Shown: positions 43,496-51,542 of the stretch, piece by piece
Layout of the letters: each line of letters starts with the position of its first letter
How positions within the stretch are numbered: the stretch's first letter is position 1
Assembly: GCA_031253625.1 (NCBI GenBank)
Contig: JAIRVZ010000044.1
Span: 38,819 to 102,818 of the forward strand
Reading direction: 5' to 3'
Length of the DNA: 64,000 nucleotides
DNA from: Dysgonamonadaceae bacterium
Lineage (GTDB): Bacteria; Bacteroidota; Bacteroidia; Bacteroidales; Azobacteroidaceae
Program-made: the position numbers and the translations under genes
The notes under the pieces: model-generated
Databases searched by the model: none
What the model was told of the DNA's origin: nothing
What the model saw: the letters and a program-made list of their open reading frames with translations, nothing else

Positions 43496-45580
43496 ATGAA
43501 ACAACTGCTATTTATTTCACTTTTATTACTCGCTCTTATGAGTTGCAACAAACAAGAAACAAATCCACTTCTTACACAATGGGAAGGCCCTTACGAATTA
43601 CCTCCATTTGAAAAAATCACTTTGGAACATTACAAAGATGCATTCGACAGAGCCTTTATACAACAAGAAAAAGATGTACAAACCATCATCGACAACCAAT
43701 CGGAAGCTACATTCGAAAACACCATCGTTGCATTAGATCGTTCGCACAATTTGCTATACAAAATAGCTTTAATATTCTCTAGTGCTACAAGTGCGGATAG
43801 TTCTCCCGAATTGTTGAAATTGGAAACGGAAATAGCGCCCAGAATATCTGCTCATTCCGATAATATACTTATGAATCCTGCTCTGTTTGAAAGAGTTAAA
43901 TTTGTATACGACAATAAAAACAACTATAATTTAGATAGAGAAGATGCCAAATTATTGGAAGAAACTTATAAAAGTTTTGTTCGTAACGGTGCATTATTAT
44001 CTCCGGAAGACAAAGAATCTCTAAAAAACATCAACGGACAAATTTCGACTTTGGAAACTGCTTTCGAACAAAACGTATTGGCCGAAACGGCTTCGTATGA
44101 ACTACTTATCGAGAATGACGAAAGTCTGTCTGGATTACCCGAAGACCTGATAGAATCTGCTGAGAAAAGAGCAAAAAAAGCCGGGAAAGAAGGTTTTCAG
44201 TTCGGATTGGATAACCCCAGCATAATGCCATTCCTGCAATTTTCTGATATGCGCGTTTCACGAGAAGAAATGTTGAACGCCTACTTGAATCGCTGCAACA
44301 ATAATAATGACAAAGACAATAAAGAAATTATTCAAAAACTGATTGATTTGAGAAGTCAAAAAGCAAAATTGTTGGGCTACGAAAATTTTGCCGATTATGT
44401 TTTGACAGAACGAATGGCAAAAACACCTCAAGCTGTATACAAATTATTGGATCAAATTTGGACTCCTGCATTGAAGATGGCAAACACCGAATTGAAAGAT
44501 ATGAAGGCGTTGTCCGAACTCTCTCCATTTGAGGCATCCGATTGGAGATATTACAGCGAAAAAATCAAGCAACAAAGATATGACCTTTCAGACGAAATGG
44601 TACGCCCATACTTCAAATCGGAAAATGTAAGAGATGGTATTTTCTGGTTGTGTAACCAATTGTGGGGAATTTCTTTCACAGCATTGGAAAACGTTCCGAA
44701 ACCTCATCCCGATGCAGAAGCATTCGTTTGCTTAGATGCCGATGGCAAAACAGAATTAGGCGTTTTGTACATTGATTTATCAGCACGTCCCGGCACCAAA
44801 AGAGGCGGTGCTTGGTGTGGAACTTATCGCGACCCGTCTGTTGATGCAAACGGTAACCGCATCATTCCGATTACCTATATCGTTTGCAATTTTTCTCCTC
44901 CAAGCGAAAGTAAACCGGCATTGTTGAGTGCCGACGAAACGGAAACTTTTTTTCACGAATTTGGTCACGCGATACATAATTTATTCAAAAATGTTCGTTA
45001 CATAGGAACCACAGATACACCCACGGATTTCGTAGAACTTCCTTCGCAAATAATGGAACACTGGGCTTTCGAACCGGCAGTATTGGCACAATATGCCAAG
45101 CATTACGAAACAGGAGAAGTGATTCCGCAGGAATTAGTCGAGAAAATAGACAAAGCATCTAAATTTGGACAAGGTTTCAGAACTACGGAATACTTGGCTG
45201 CATCTTATTTAGATATGGATTATCATACAAAAGCATTACCCAAAGATTTCGATGTACTTGCATTTGAAGCGAAAACATTATCCGACAGAGGATTAATCTC
45301 TCAAATTCCGCTACGTTATCGCAGTACTTATTTCCGCCACGTCATGGGCGGAGGATATACTGCCGGATATTACAGCTACATCTGGTCGGAAGTATTGGAT
45401 GCCGACGCATTCAAAGCATTTGTCGAAACCGGAGATATTTTCAATAAGGAAGTGGCAGCAAAATATCGCAAATTCATTGTAGAACCCGGTGGCAGCGAAG
45501 AAGCCGATGTGATGTATCGCAACTTCAGAGGTGCAGAACCGCATATTGATGGTTTACTTGAAAATAGAGGGTTGAAATAA
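43496..45580 (+). CDS. M3 family metallopeptidase (dipeptidyl carboxypeptidase-like) lipoprotein
   Basis: This 694-residue enzyme has a lipoprotein leader (MKQLLFISLLLLALMSCNKQ, Cys at about 17) and the zinc motif HEFGH in TFFHEFGHAIHNLF (about residues 482-495), with the third ligand downstream in TDFVELPSQIMEHW. The N-terminal NPLLTQWEGPYELPPFEKIT matches Dcp-type members. These peptidases clip C-terminal dipeptides from peptides in the periplasm. The predicted lipidation suggests it is anchored to a membrane. Confidence 0.93.
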   Translation: MKQLLFISLLLLALMSCNKQETNPLLTQWEGPYELPPFEKITLEHYKDAFDRAFIQQEKDVQTIIDNQSEATFENTIVALDRSHNLLYKIALIFSSATSADSSPELLKLETEIAPRISAHSDNILMNPALFERVKFVYDNKNNYNLDREDAKLLEETYKSFVRNGALLSPEDKESLKNINGQISTLETAFEQNVLAETASYELLIENDESLSGLPEDLIESAEKRAKKAGKEGFQFGLDNPSIMPFLQFSDMRVSREEMLNAYLNRCNNNNDKDNKEIIQKLIDLRSQKAKLLGYENFADYVLTERMAKTPQAVYKLLDQIWTPALKMANTELKDMKALSELSPFEASDWRYYSEKIKQQRYDLSDEMVRPYFKSENVRDGIFWLCNQLWGISFTALENVPKPHPDAEAFVCLDADGKTELGVLYIDLSARPGTKRGGAWCGTYRDPSVDANGNRIIPITYIVCNFSPPSESKPALLSADETETFFHEFGHAIHNLFKNVRYIGTTDTPTDFVELPSQIMEHWAFEPAVLAQYAKHYETGEVIPQELVEKIDKASKFGQGFRTTEYLAASYLDMDYHTKALPKDFDVLAFEAKTLSDRGLISQIPLRYRSTYFRHVMGGGYTAGYYSYIWSEVLDADAFKAFVETGDIFNKEVAAKYRKFIVEPGGSEEADVMYRNFRGAEPHIDGLLENRGLK

Positions 45581-45599
45581 TATTTTTTCGTTATTTTTG
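45572..45599 (+). promoter_or_regulatory. promoter of the DUF2147 gene
   Basis: TTG (45572-45574), 17 bases, then TATTTTTG (45592-45599), 23 bases before the ATG. The -33 box lies in the last codons of the peptidase gene. Confidence 0.55.
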
Positions 45600-45622
45600 C
45601 ACTCGAATTAAAAAATTTATTT

Positions 45623-46054
45623 ATGAAACGTTTATTATTTTTAGCACTTCTATTTTGTTCATTTTCAGCATTTTCGCAAGTAAGTAGTATTGTCGGCAAA
45701 TGGAAAACCATCGATGATAAAACAGGTGAAGAAAAATCTATTGTCAATATTTATAAAGCCGCAGACGGAAAATATTATGGCAAAATAGAAAAACTTTTCA
45801 AAGATCCTGACAAAAAATGCGTCAATTGCAAAGACGGAAACAAGGACAAACCCATCTTAGGAATGGTTATTATCACCGATATGAAAGAGAAAGGTGATAA
45901 ATTGGACGGTGGATTTATTTTAGACCCCGCAAGTGGTGATAAATATTACGTCACGATCACTTACGACAAAAAAAGTGAAAAACTGAAATTGCGTGGAGCT
46001 ATCGACAAACTCGGAATGTTAGGACGTAACCAATATTGGGTAAAGGCAGAATAA
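45623..46054 (+). CDS. DUF2147 domain protein, exported
   Basis: The 143-residue product has a signal peptide (MKRLLFLALLFCSFSAFSQ) followed by the DUF2147 pattern SIVGKWKTIDDKTGEEKSIV, KYYGKIEKLF, CVNCKDGNKDKPILGMVII and LKLRGAIDKLGMLGRNQYWV. DUF2147 proteins are small secreted beta proteins of unknown function, related in fold to lipocalins. It precedes the PBP1C gene by 4 bases and may share its transcript. Confidence 0.9.
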   Translation: MKRLLFLALLFCSFSAFSQVSSIVGKWKTIDDKTGEEKSIVNIYKAADGKYYGKIEKLFKDPDKKCVNCKDGNKDKPILGMVIITDMKEKGDKLDGGFILDPASGDKYYVTITYDKKSEKLKLRGAIDKLGMLGRNQYWVKAE

Positions 46055-46058
46055 AAGT

Positions 46059-48389
46059 TTGTACACAAAACTTAATAAAAAAAAGAAAGGTATAATATTG
46101 TTTGTTGTTTTACTAACAGTATTATACTTTTTTTGCCTACCAAAACAACTATTCAACACTCCCTACTCTACTGTAGTTACCGACCGGAATCACGAATTAC
46201 TCGGAGCCCGCATCGCCACAGACAACCAATGGAGATTTCCGCCCACAGATACGATTCCGGAAAAATTCAAAATTTGTATCACTCAATTTGAAGACCAATA
46301 TTTTTACAGGCATTGGGGTGTAAATCCTTTATCTATCGGGAGAGCGACTTTGCAGAATTTCAAATCCAAACGCATTACAAGCGGAGGAAGTACCATCACC
46401 ATGCAAACCATCCGCCTTGCCCGGAAAAAGAAACGAACTTTCGGAGAAAAGCTAATCGAAATGGTTTGGGCAACTCGTTTGGAATTTCGTTATTCGAAAG
46501 AAAAGATTCTCGCACTATATGCCTCTCACGCACCTTTCGGGGGAAATGTCGTCGGATTGGATGCCGCCACATGGAGATATTTCGGTCATTCTTCCAACGA
46601 TTTATCGTGGGCAGAAGCTGCGACTTTGGCCGTACTCCCTAACGCTCCCGCATCTATTCACTTGTCAAAAAACAGGAAAACATTAGAGGTTAAAAGAAAC
46701 CGCCTGCTGAAAAAATTGTACGACAAAAATATTATTGATGAATCGACTTACGAATTGGCATTATACGAAACTTTACCCGAATCGCCCTTGCCGTTACCGC
46801 AAATAGCACCTCATTTAGTCAGTTATTTTTACAAAAACAACAAAGGAAATTATTGCGTTTCTACTGTTGAAAAAGGGTTGCAAATGCAGGTCGAAAACAT
46901 TCTGAATCAATGGCACGAAGAGTTTGTTCGCAGTAACATAAAAAACATGGCTGCTATCGTAATCGACGTGCAAAAAAACCAAGTTGTGGCTTATTGCGGC
47001 AATGTGGATTTCAACAATAAAAATTCGGGGAATCAAGTCGACGTTATCCGTTCGCCAAGAAGTTCCGGAAGTATTTTAAAACCATTCCTTTATTGCGCTA
47101 TGTTGGAAGAAGGAGATTTATTGCCCAAAACGTTAATCCCAGATGTTCCGCTCAATATCAACGGATTTATACCGCAAAATTTCAACCGGCAATTCAACGG
47201 AGCAGTGCCTGCCGCAGAAGCGTTGGCGCGCTCGCTGAATGTTCCTGCCGTACAGGAATTGAAACAATACAGCACTCCTAAATTTTACGATTACCTGAAA
47301 AAATCAGGCATTACAACTTTGAACCGGCCGGCCGGACATTACGGATTATCGCTTATTTTAGGTGGAGCTGAAGTTTCTCTTTGGGATGTTACTTCCGCAT
47401 ACAATAACATGGCCAAAGAACTTAACGGATATATTGCTCAACAGGAAATCTCAACAGAATATCCCGAATTATTACCAACCCAACATACCAAGAAAAATAA
47501 AACAACTCATCATCCGGATGAAGACAGAATCGGTGCTATTTACCAAACTTTTCAGGCATTAAAAGAAGTAAACCGGCCGGAAGAAATCGACTGGCGACAT
47601 ATTTCTTCCATACAGGAAATCGCTTGGAAAACCGGAACAAGTTACGGATTTCGAGATGCTTGGGCAGTAGGCATAACTCCACGATATGTAGTCGGTGTTT
47701 GGGTAGGAAATGCTGCCGGAGATGGCAAACCCGAATTAACAGGTGCCCGAACTGCCGGGCCAATTATGTTCGACATTTTCAACATACTACCTTCCTCAAC
47801 GTGGTTTCAAACACCACCTAATGTATTTGTCGAGGCTGAAGTTTGCAAATTAAGCGGCTGTCTGAAAGGGCCTTATTGCGAAGAAAGCGATACCATTCTG
47901 ATTTGTTCGAGCGGATTGAAAACCGATGCCTGTCCTTACCATGTATTGGTAAATGTAACCGAAGACGAACATTTCCGGGTTTATGAAAATTGTGCAGGAA
48001 ACGACGGCATCAAACAGAAATCATGGTTTGTGTTACCTCCCGCATGGGCTATGTTTTACAAACAGCATCACACTGCTTACCGAAACCTGCCACCTTTCAA
48101 ACCCGGCTGTGACGGAAACGGGGAGTTTCGCGTAATGCAATTTGTTTATCCTCAAAGCGGAGCCAAGATTATTATGACTAAACAAATGGATGGCAGTCAG
48201 GGAGAACTTGTATTTGAATTAGCACATCTTCATCCAAATGCCACCGTGTATTGGCATTTAGATGAAGATTATGTCGGCTCTACGGAATATTTTCATAAAA
48301 TGGCGCTAATTCCACCGGTTGGTAACCATGTAATGACTGTAGTTGATAATGAAGGGAATACGCATTCTGTTTCTTTCAAAATCGAATAA
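46059..48389 (+). CDS. pbpC: penicillin-binding protein 1C
   Basis: This 776-residue bifunctional peptidoglycan synthase seems to start with TTG (46059), since no ATG precedes the membrane anchor (GIILFVVLLTVLYFFCLP). The glycosyltransferase (GT51) part has QFEDQYFYRHWGVNPLSIGR and the STITMQ motif (about residues 72-125). The transpeptidase part has SGSILKPF with the SxxK Ser (about 333), SLN (about 391) and KTG (about 528). The C-terminal domain matches the PBP1C-type tail. It is the only class A PBP in the window. Confidence 0.9.
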   Translation: MYTKLNKKKKGIILFVVLLTVLYFFCLPKQLFNTPYSTVVTDRNHELLGARIATDNQWRFPPTDTIPEKFKICITQFEDQYFYRHWGVNPLSIGRATLQNFKSKRITSGGSTITMQTIRLARKKKRTFGEKLIEMVWATRLEFRYSKEKILALYASHAPFGGNVVGLDAATWRYFGHSSNDLSWAEAATLAVLPNAPASIHLSKNRKTLEVKRNRLLKKLYDKNIIDESTYELALYETLPESPLPLPQIAPHLVSYFYKNNKGNYCVSTVEKGLQMQVENILNQWHEEFVRSNIKNMAAIVIDVQKNQVVAYCGNVDFNNKNSGNQVDVIRSPRSSGSILKPFLYCAMLEEGDLLPKTLIPDVPLNINGFIPQNFNRQFNGAVPAAEALARSLNVPAVQELKQYSTPKFYDYLKKSGITTLNRPAGHYGLSLILGGAEVSLWDVTSAYNNMAKELNGYIAQQEISTEYPELLPTQHTKKNKTTHHPDEDRIGAIYQTFQALKEVNRPEEIDWRHISSIQEIAWKTGTSYGFRDAWAVGITPRYVVGVWVGNAAGDGKPELTGARTAGPIMFDIFNILPSSTWFQTPPNVFVEAEVCKLSGCLKGPYCEESDTILICSSGLKTDACPYHVLVNVTEDEHFRVYENCAGNDGIKQKSWFVLPPAWAMFYKQHHTAYRNLPPFKPGCDGNGEFRVMQFVYPQSGAKIIMTKQMDGSQGELVFELAHLHPNATVYWHLDEDYVGSTEYFHKMALIPPVGNHVMTVVDNEGNTHSVSFKIE

Positions 48390-48397
48390 TCACTGCG

Positions 48398-48426
48398 TTT
48401 GGATTAGCAAACTTTTCCTATCTTTG
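48398..48426 (+). promoter_or_regulatory. promoter of the aldolase-transporter pair
   Basis: TTTG (48398-48401), 17 bases, then TATCTTTG (48419-48426), 16 bases before the ATG. Confidence 0.55.
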
Positions 48427-48442
48427 TCACAAAAGGGAAACC

Positions 48443-49093
48443 ATGATAACAGAAGAACAAATTTCAATATTCATAGAACAAGCGCATCGCGTGGGGAAAG
48501 AACGACTACAGCTTTGTAGTAGTGGCAATCTATCGTGGAGAGCAAACGAAAACATCGCTTTGGTATCAGGAACCGGTTCGTGGCTCTCTCACCTGAAAAA
48601 AGAAAATATAGCGATATGCGAAATTTCAACGGGCAACCATATCGACGGTCCCAAGCCTTCGATGGAAAGTTTGTTCCATTTGGGTATTTTACGTCAACGG
48701 AAAGATGTAAATGTTGTGCTGCATTTCCAATCGGAATATGCGACTATTATTTCATGCCTGAAAGACAAACCCAAAGATTTCAATGTGACACTGGAAGTTC
48801 CATGTTATTGCGGAAAAGAAATTCCGGTTATTCCTTATCTTCGTCCCGGCTCTCAAGAATTGGCCAAAGCCGTGACTGAGATCATGCAAAATCATGATTG
48901 TATTTTGCTGAGTAACCACGGACAAGTCGTCTGCGGAAAAGATTTCGACGATGCTTTCCAAAAAGCCGTATTTTTCGAAATGGCTTGTCGCATTATTGTC
49001 AATGCAGGAAAAGACAACTACTCTACCCTTTCAGAAAAAGAAATAAATGATTTGGAAATTTACATATTAGGGAAAAAGAAATACCATGAATAA
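48443..49093 (+). CDS. class II aldolase/adducin family protein
   Basis: The 216-residue protein shows the class II aldolase fold: LCSSGNLSWRANENIALVSG at the N-terminus, KPSMESLFHLGILRQRKDVN with the catalytic Glu (about residue 73), VVLHFQSEYAT (about 91-101) and LLSNHGQVVCG with a zinc His (about 153). FucA-like enzymes use an H-x-H pair where this one has H-F-Q, so one zinc ligand is replaced by Gln. It overlaps the sugar transporter gene by 8 bases, so the two are coupled. A sugar-phosphate aldolase or epimerase is likely; the substrate is not clear. Confidence 0.85.
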   Translation: MITEEQISIFIEQAHRVGKERLQLCSSGNLSWRANENIALVSGTGSWLSHLKKENIAICEISTGNHIDGPKPSMESLFHLGILRQRKDVNVVLHFQSEYATIISCLKDKPKDFNVTLEVPCYCGKEIPVIPYLRPGSQELAKAVTEIMQNHDCILLSNHGQVVCGKDFDDAFQKAVFFEMACRIIVNAGKDNYSTLSEKEINDLEIYILGKKKYHE

Positions 49094-50426
49094 CTCAAAA
49101 AAACAAAGTATGTTTACCGGAAAAAAAGGAGAAAATTACCTTTTTCCGTTTATTCTCGTTACCGGTTTATTTTTGCTTTGGGGATTTGCCCATAGCCTAT
49201 TAGATGTTCTGAACAAGCATTTTCAGGATTCGCTGTTTCTCACGAAAGCCGAATCCGGAGCCGTTCAGGCTTCTGCCTACGGAGCCTATTTCCTGATGGC
49301 CATTCCGGCCGGATTAATTGCTAAAAGATTTGGTTATAAAGCAGGAATCATTCTCGGTTTGATATTGTTTGCAATCGGAGCATTTTGGTTTGTACCCGCA
49401 GTTGGGATTAATACATTTTGGGCTTTTTTGCTTGGTTTATTAATCTTGTTTTCGGGACTGACTTTCCTCGAAACCGTAGCCAATCCGTATACCATTGTAC
49501 TGGGTTCTCCCGAAAGGGCAGCCAGTCGCATCAATTTGGCGCAAACATTCAATGCAATCGGTTGGATATTAGGGCCGTTGGTTGGGTCTGTATTGATATT
49601 CAAGAACGAATCCGATAAATCAATCTTTGAATTATTCATCAATGCCGTTGAAAAAGTCTTTGGCGGAGTACAAAACACAGTGCAGGAAATTTCAACAATC
49701 ATAGAACAACAAACCGACAATTCTGCTCTGATTCCTCCATATGTTGGATTGGGTATAATCGTTTTGGTCGTATTACTACTTTTTATTTTTGCCAAACTTC
49801 CGGAAATTAACGCAGATGACACTCCTGAAGAATCCGCCCAAAAATCATTGTCTTCGAATCTTCCTTTAATCAAACAAAAACATTTTGTCTTTGCTGTTAT
49901 TGCCCAGTTTTTGTATGTGGCTGCACAAACCGGAATCGGAAGTTTTTTTATTAACTACACGATAGAAGTAAAATCACTCCAATTAACCGAAATGCAAGGC
50001 GGATTATTACTCGGATTCGGAGGAATGACCCTCTTTGCCGTAGGTCGTTTCACCGGAAGTATGCTTATGAGCAAGATTAAGCCGGGAACGCTTTTAGGAA
50101 TTTTCGCGCTTATCAATACTCTGTTAATGGTTGTAGTAACAATGAATCACAATCGCTTTGGCGTTATTTCCCTGATAATGTGCTATTTATTTATGTCGAT
50201 TATGTTTCCTTCCATTTTTGCGCTGGGCGTAAAAGGCTTAGGAAAACAAACAAAAACGGCATCTTCCATATTAGTTTTAACCATCGTTGGAGGAGCAATT
50301 GCACCATCTTTGATGGGATTTATCGGTGCCGAAAATATGAGTATCGGGTTCTTTATACCTTTATTCTGTTTCTTGTATATTTCCTTCTTCGGATTTATCG
50401 GAAGTAAAGTAAAAGTTGTGAGTTAA
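49086..50426 (+). CDS. sugar MFS transporter (FucP-like)
   Basis: This 446-residue protein has twelve membrane segments. The FucP family patterns are GLFLLWGFAHSLLDVLNKHF (about residues 25-44), SGAVQASAYGAYFLMAIPAG (about 57-76) and ETVANPYTIVLGSPERAASR (about 131-150). FucP members import fucose, glucose/galactose or related sugars with H+. It is coupled to the class II aldolase upstream, but no fucose isomerase or kinase is near. A palindromic repeat begins at the base after its stop codon. Confidence 0.9.
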   Translation: MNNSKKQSMFTGKKGENYLFPFILVTGLFLLWGFAHSLLDVLNKHFQDSLFLTKAESGAVQASAYGAYFLMAIPAGLIAKRFGYKAGIILGLILFAIGAFWFVPAVGINTFWAFLLGLLILFSGLTFLETVANPYTIVLGSPERAASRINLAQTFNAIGWILGPLVGSVLIFKNESDKSIFELFINAVEKVFGGVQNTVQEISTIIEQQTDNSALIPPYVGLGIIVLVVLLLFIFAKLPEINADDTPEESAQKSLSSNLPLIKQKHFVFAVIAQFLYVAAQTGIGSFFINYTIEVKSLQLTEMQGGLLLGFGGMTLFAVGRFTGSMLMSKIKPGTLLGIFALINTLLMVVVTMNHNRFGVISLIMCYLFMSIMFPSIFALGVKGLGKQTKTASSILVLTIVGGAIAPSLMGFIGAENMSIGFFIPLFCFLYISFFGFIGSKVKVVS

Positions 50427-50521
50427 AAATCCGGAACGGATAAGATATAGGTAGCCCGACGTGAAACGTCGGGTGATGAAACGAATAAACCACATCTAAA
50501 GTGGCGAAGCCCCGAAACAAC
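50427..50521. repeat. palindromic repeat, left copy (CCGGATTT/GGCTTCGCCAC family)
   Basis: It begins at the base after the transporter stop codon with AAATCCGGAACGGAT, then GTAGCCCGACG-TGAAA-CGTCGGG (a hairpin), TGATGAAACGA and AAGTGGCGAAGCCCCGAAAC. The reverse complement is repeated at 53981-54080. The hairpin differs between copies by paired changes (GACG/CGTC here, GATG/CATC there), so the base pairing is kept. Confidence 0.88.
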
Positions 50522-50544
50522 TTGAAACAATATGTGAAAAAATC

Positions 50545-50573
50545 TTGTTTTTAAAAATATAATTGTATTTTTG
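50545..50573 (+). promoter_or_regulatory. promoter of the structured RNA
   Basis: TTG (50545-50547), 18 bases, then TATTTTTG (50566-50573). Transcription would begin near 50580, before the folded region. Confidence 0.6.
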
Positions 50574-50579
50574 TGTTGG

Positions 50580-50825
50580 AATAATTAACGAAATTAATTG
50601 TGTATGATATAAAAATCGTGTAGCAATACGCACAGACATTTTAAAAAAGCATTAGCTTTCTTCTTGCTGTAAGAAAATTTGGCGATTAAACGACAGTAAA
50701 GTAATCAAAGAAAGAGTTGAATGTTCGCGTGATGAGCGTGAACTTGGCTTGGTTTCTTGATTACAAGGTTACGCCAAATACCACTTACAGCGGGAAACAG
50801 TTGAGTTTCACGCTTTTTTATTTTT
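50580..50825 (+). ncRNA. structured RNA of unknown family upstream of the cysteine-repeat cluster
   Basis: No open reading frame is evident, but strong nested pairing is. Stem 1: 50661-50673 with 50784-50796 (13 pairs, two G-U). Stem 2: ATTTGGCG 50677-50684 with 50772-50779. Stem 3: 50701-50713 with 50753-50764 (12 pairs, one bulge). Terminal hairpin: 50723-50729 with 50737-50743. A 16/7-base internal loop separates stems 2 and 3. Upstream lie a GCAA-loop hairpin (50618-50631) and a small AAAGC hairpin (50646-50659). A terminator follows. The long hairpin with an internal bubble resembles 6S RNA in outline, but I do not recognise a family. A regulatory leader is the alternative. Confidence 0.6.
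50790..50825 (+). terminator. intrinsic terminator of the structured RNA
   Basis: GCGGGAAAC (50790-50798) and GTTTCACGC (50805-50813) pair with one mismatch around a 6-base loop, followed by TTTTTTATTTTT. Its 5' arm overlaps the 3' strand of stem 1 (50784-50796), so the full stem 1 and this hairpin exclude each other. Confidence 0.72.
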
Positions 50826-50836
50826 AAAATTTCAAG

Positions 50837-50866
50837 TTGTCTTTATGATAAAATAATATATAATTT
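50837..50866 (+). promoter_or_regulatory. possible promoter of the cysteine-repeat peptide gene
   Basis: TTG (50837-50839), 19 bases, then TATAATTT (50859-50866). The -7 box is a weak match. If real, the peptide operon can be transcribed without read-through of the terminator at 50790-50825. Confidence 0.35.
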
Positions 50867-50890
50867 ACTCATTTTTAATGTTTTAGTTTT

Positions 50891-51538
50891 ATGGAAGAAA
50901 AAGACAAAAACGAAGAAATTCTTTCGAGAAGAGGATTTTTCAAAAAAGCGGCAAAAGGTGTATTGCCAATTTTGGGAGTAATGTTTTTAGGAAGTAATCT
51001 GATTTCTTGTGATAAAGAACCCGACGACGGATATGATTCCGGTGAAGATTCTTACGGTTGTTCCGATTGCAGTGGTTATTGTACAGGAACTTGTGAAGGA
51101 ACTTGTACTGGTAGTTCTTCTGGAGGTGGCTGTTCCGATTGCAGTGGTTCTTGTTCAGGAACTTGTAGTGGAACTTGCAGTGGTACATCCTCAGGCAGTG
51201 GCTGCTCCGGTTGTGGTTCTACTTGTAGCGGTTCTTGTTCCGGTTCGGCAAAATGTAAAACATGTACTTCATCTTGTGCTCAGGGTTGCGCCTCCGTGTC
51301 TTCCAATACTTGTGGTAAATACTGTTCTTATTCTTGTACTGAGAATTGCTATGGAAGTTGCATGACTGCTTGTATTAATAATTGCAAAGGTGGTTCAAAA
51401 TCAGCAGGATGCTCAACTAGCTGCACAAATTCTTGTTCCAATTACTGCCTAACGTCTTGTTTCCGAAATTGCGCAAATAATTGCACTTCATGTTGCAGAG
51501 GTTCGTGCAAGAGTTATTGTTCAGGGTCATCAAGTTAG
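50891..51538 (+). CDS. cysteine-rich CXXX-repeat precursor peptide
   Basis: This 215-residue product is a probable substrate of the radical SAM enzyme encoded 4 bases downstream. The leader has a twin-arginine-like motif and hydrophobic stretch (SRRGFFKKAAKGVLPILG, about residues 12-29) ending in a lipobox-like LISC (Cys about 40), so export as a lipoprotein by the Tat route is likely. From residue 57 there are 36 further Cys by my count, mostly every fourth residue (CSGYCTGTCEGTC, CSGSCSGTCSGTC, CSYSCTENCYGSC), arranged in about six blocks, many opening with CX2C. The early blocks are Gly/Ser/Thr-rich; later ones are more varied. No known enzyme domain is present. Confidence 0.88.
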   Translation: MEEKDKNEEILSRRGFFKKAAKGVLPILGVMFLGSNLISCDKEPDDGYDSGEDSYGCSDCSGYCTGTCEGTCTGSSSGGGCSDCSGSCSGTCSGTCSGTSSGSGCSGCGSTCSGSCSGSAKCKTCTSSCAQGCASVSSNTCGKYCSYSCTENCYGSCMTACINNCKGGSKSAGCSTSCTNSCSNYCLTSCFRNCANNCTSCCRGSCKSYCSGSSS

Positions 51539-51542
51539 ATAT

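Noticed and set aside
50580..50825. tmRNA or RNase P RNA
   Set aside because: No tag-peptide reading frame ending in Ala-Leu-Ala-Ala and no tRNA-like acceptor end are visible, and the length is too short for RNase P RNA.
51050..51530. Repetitive DNA that could look like a CRISPR or tandem repeat array
   Set aside because: It is the coding region of the Cys-rich peptide: one open frame, imperfect repeats with codon variation and no fixed spacers.
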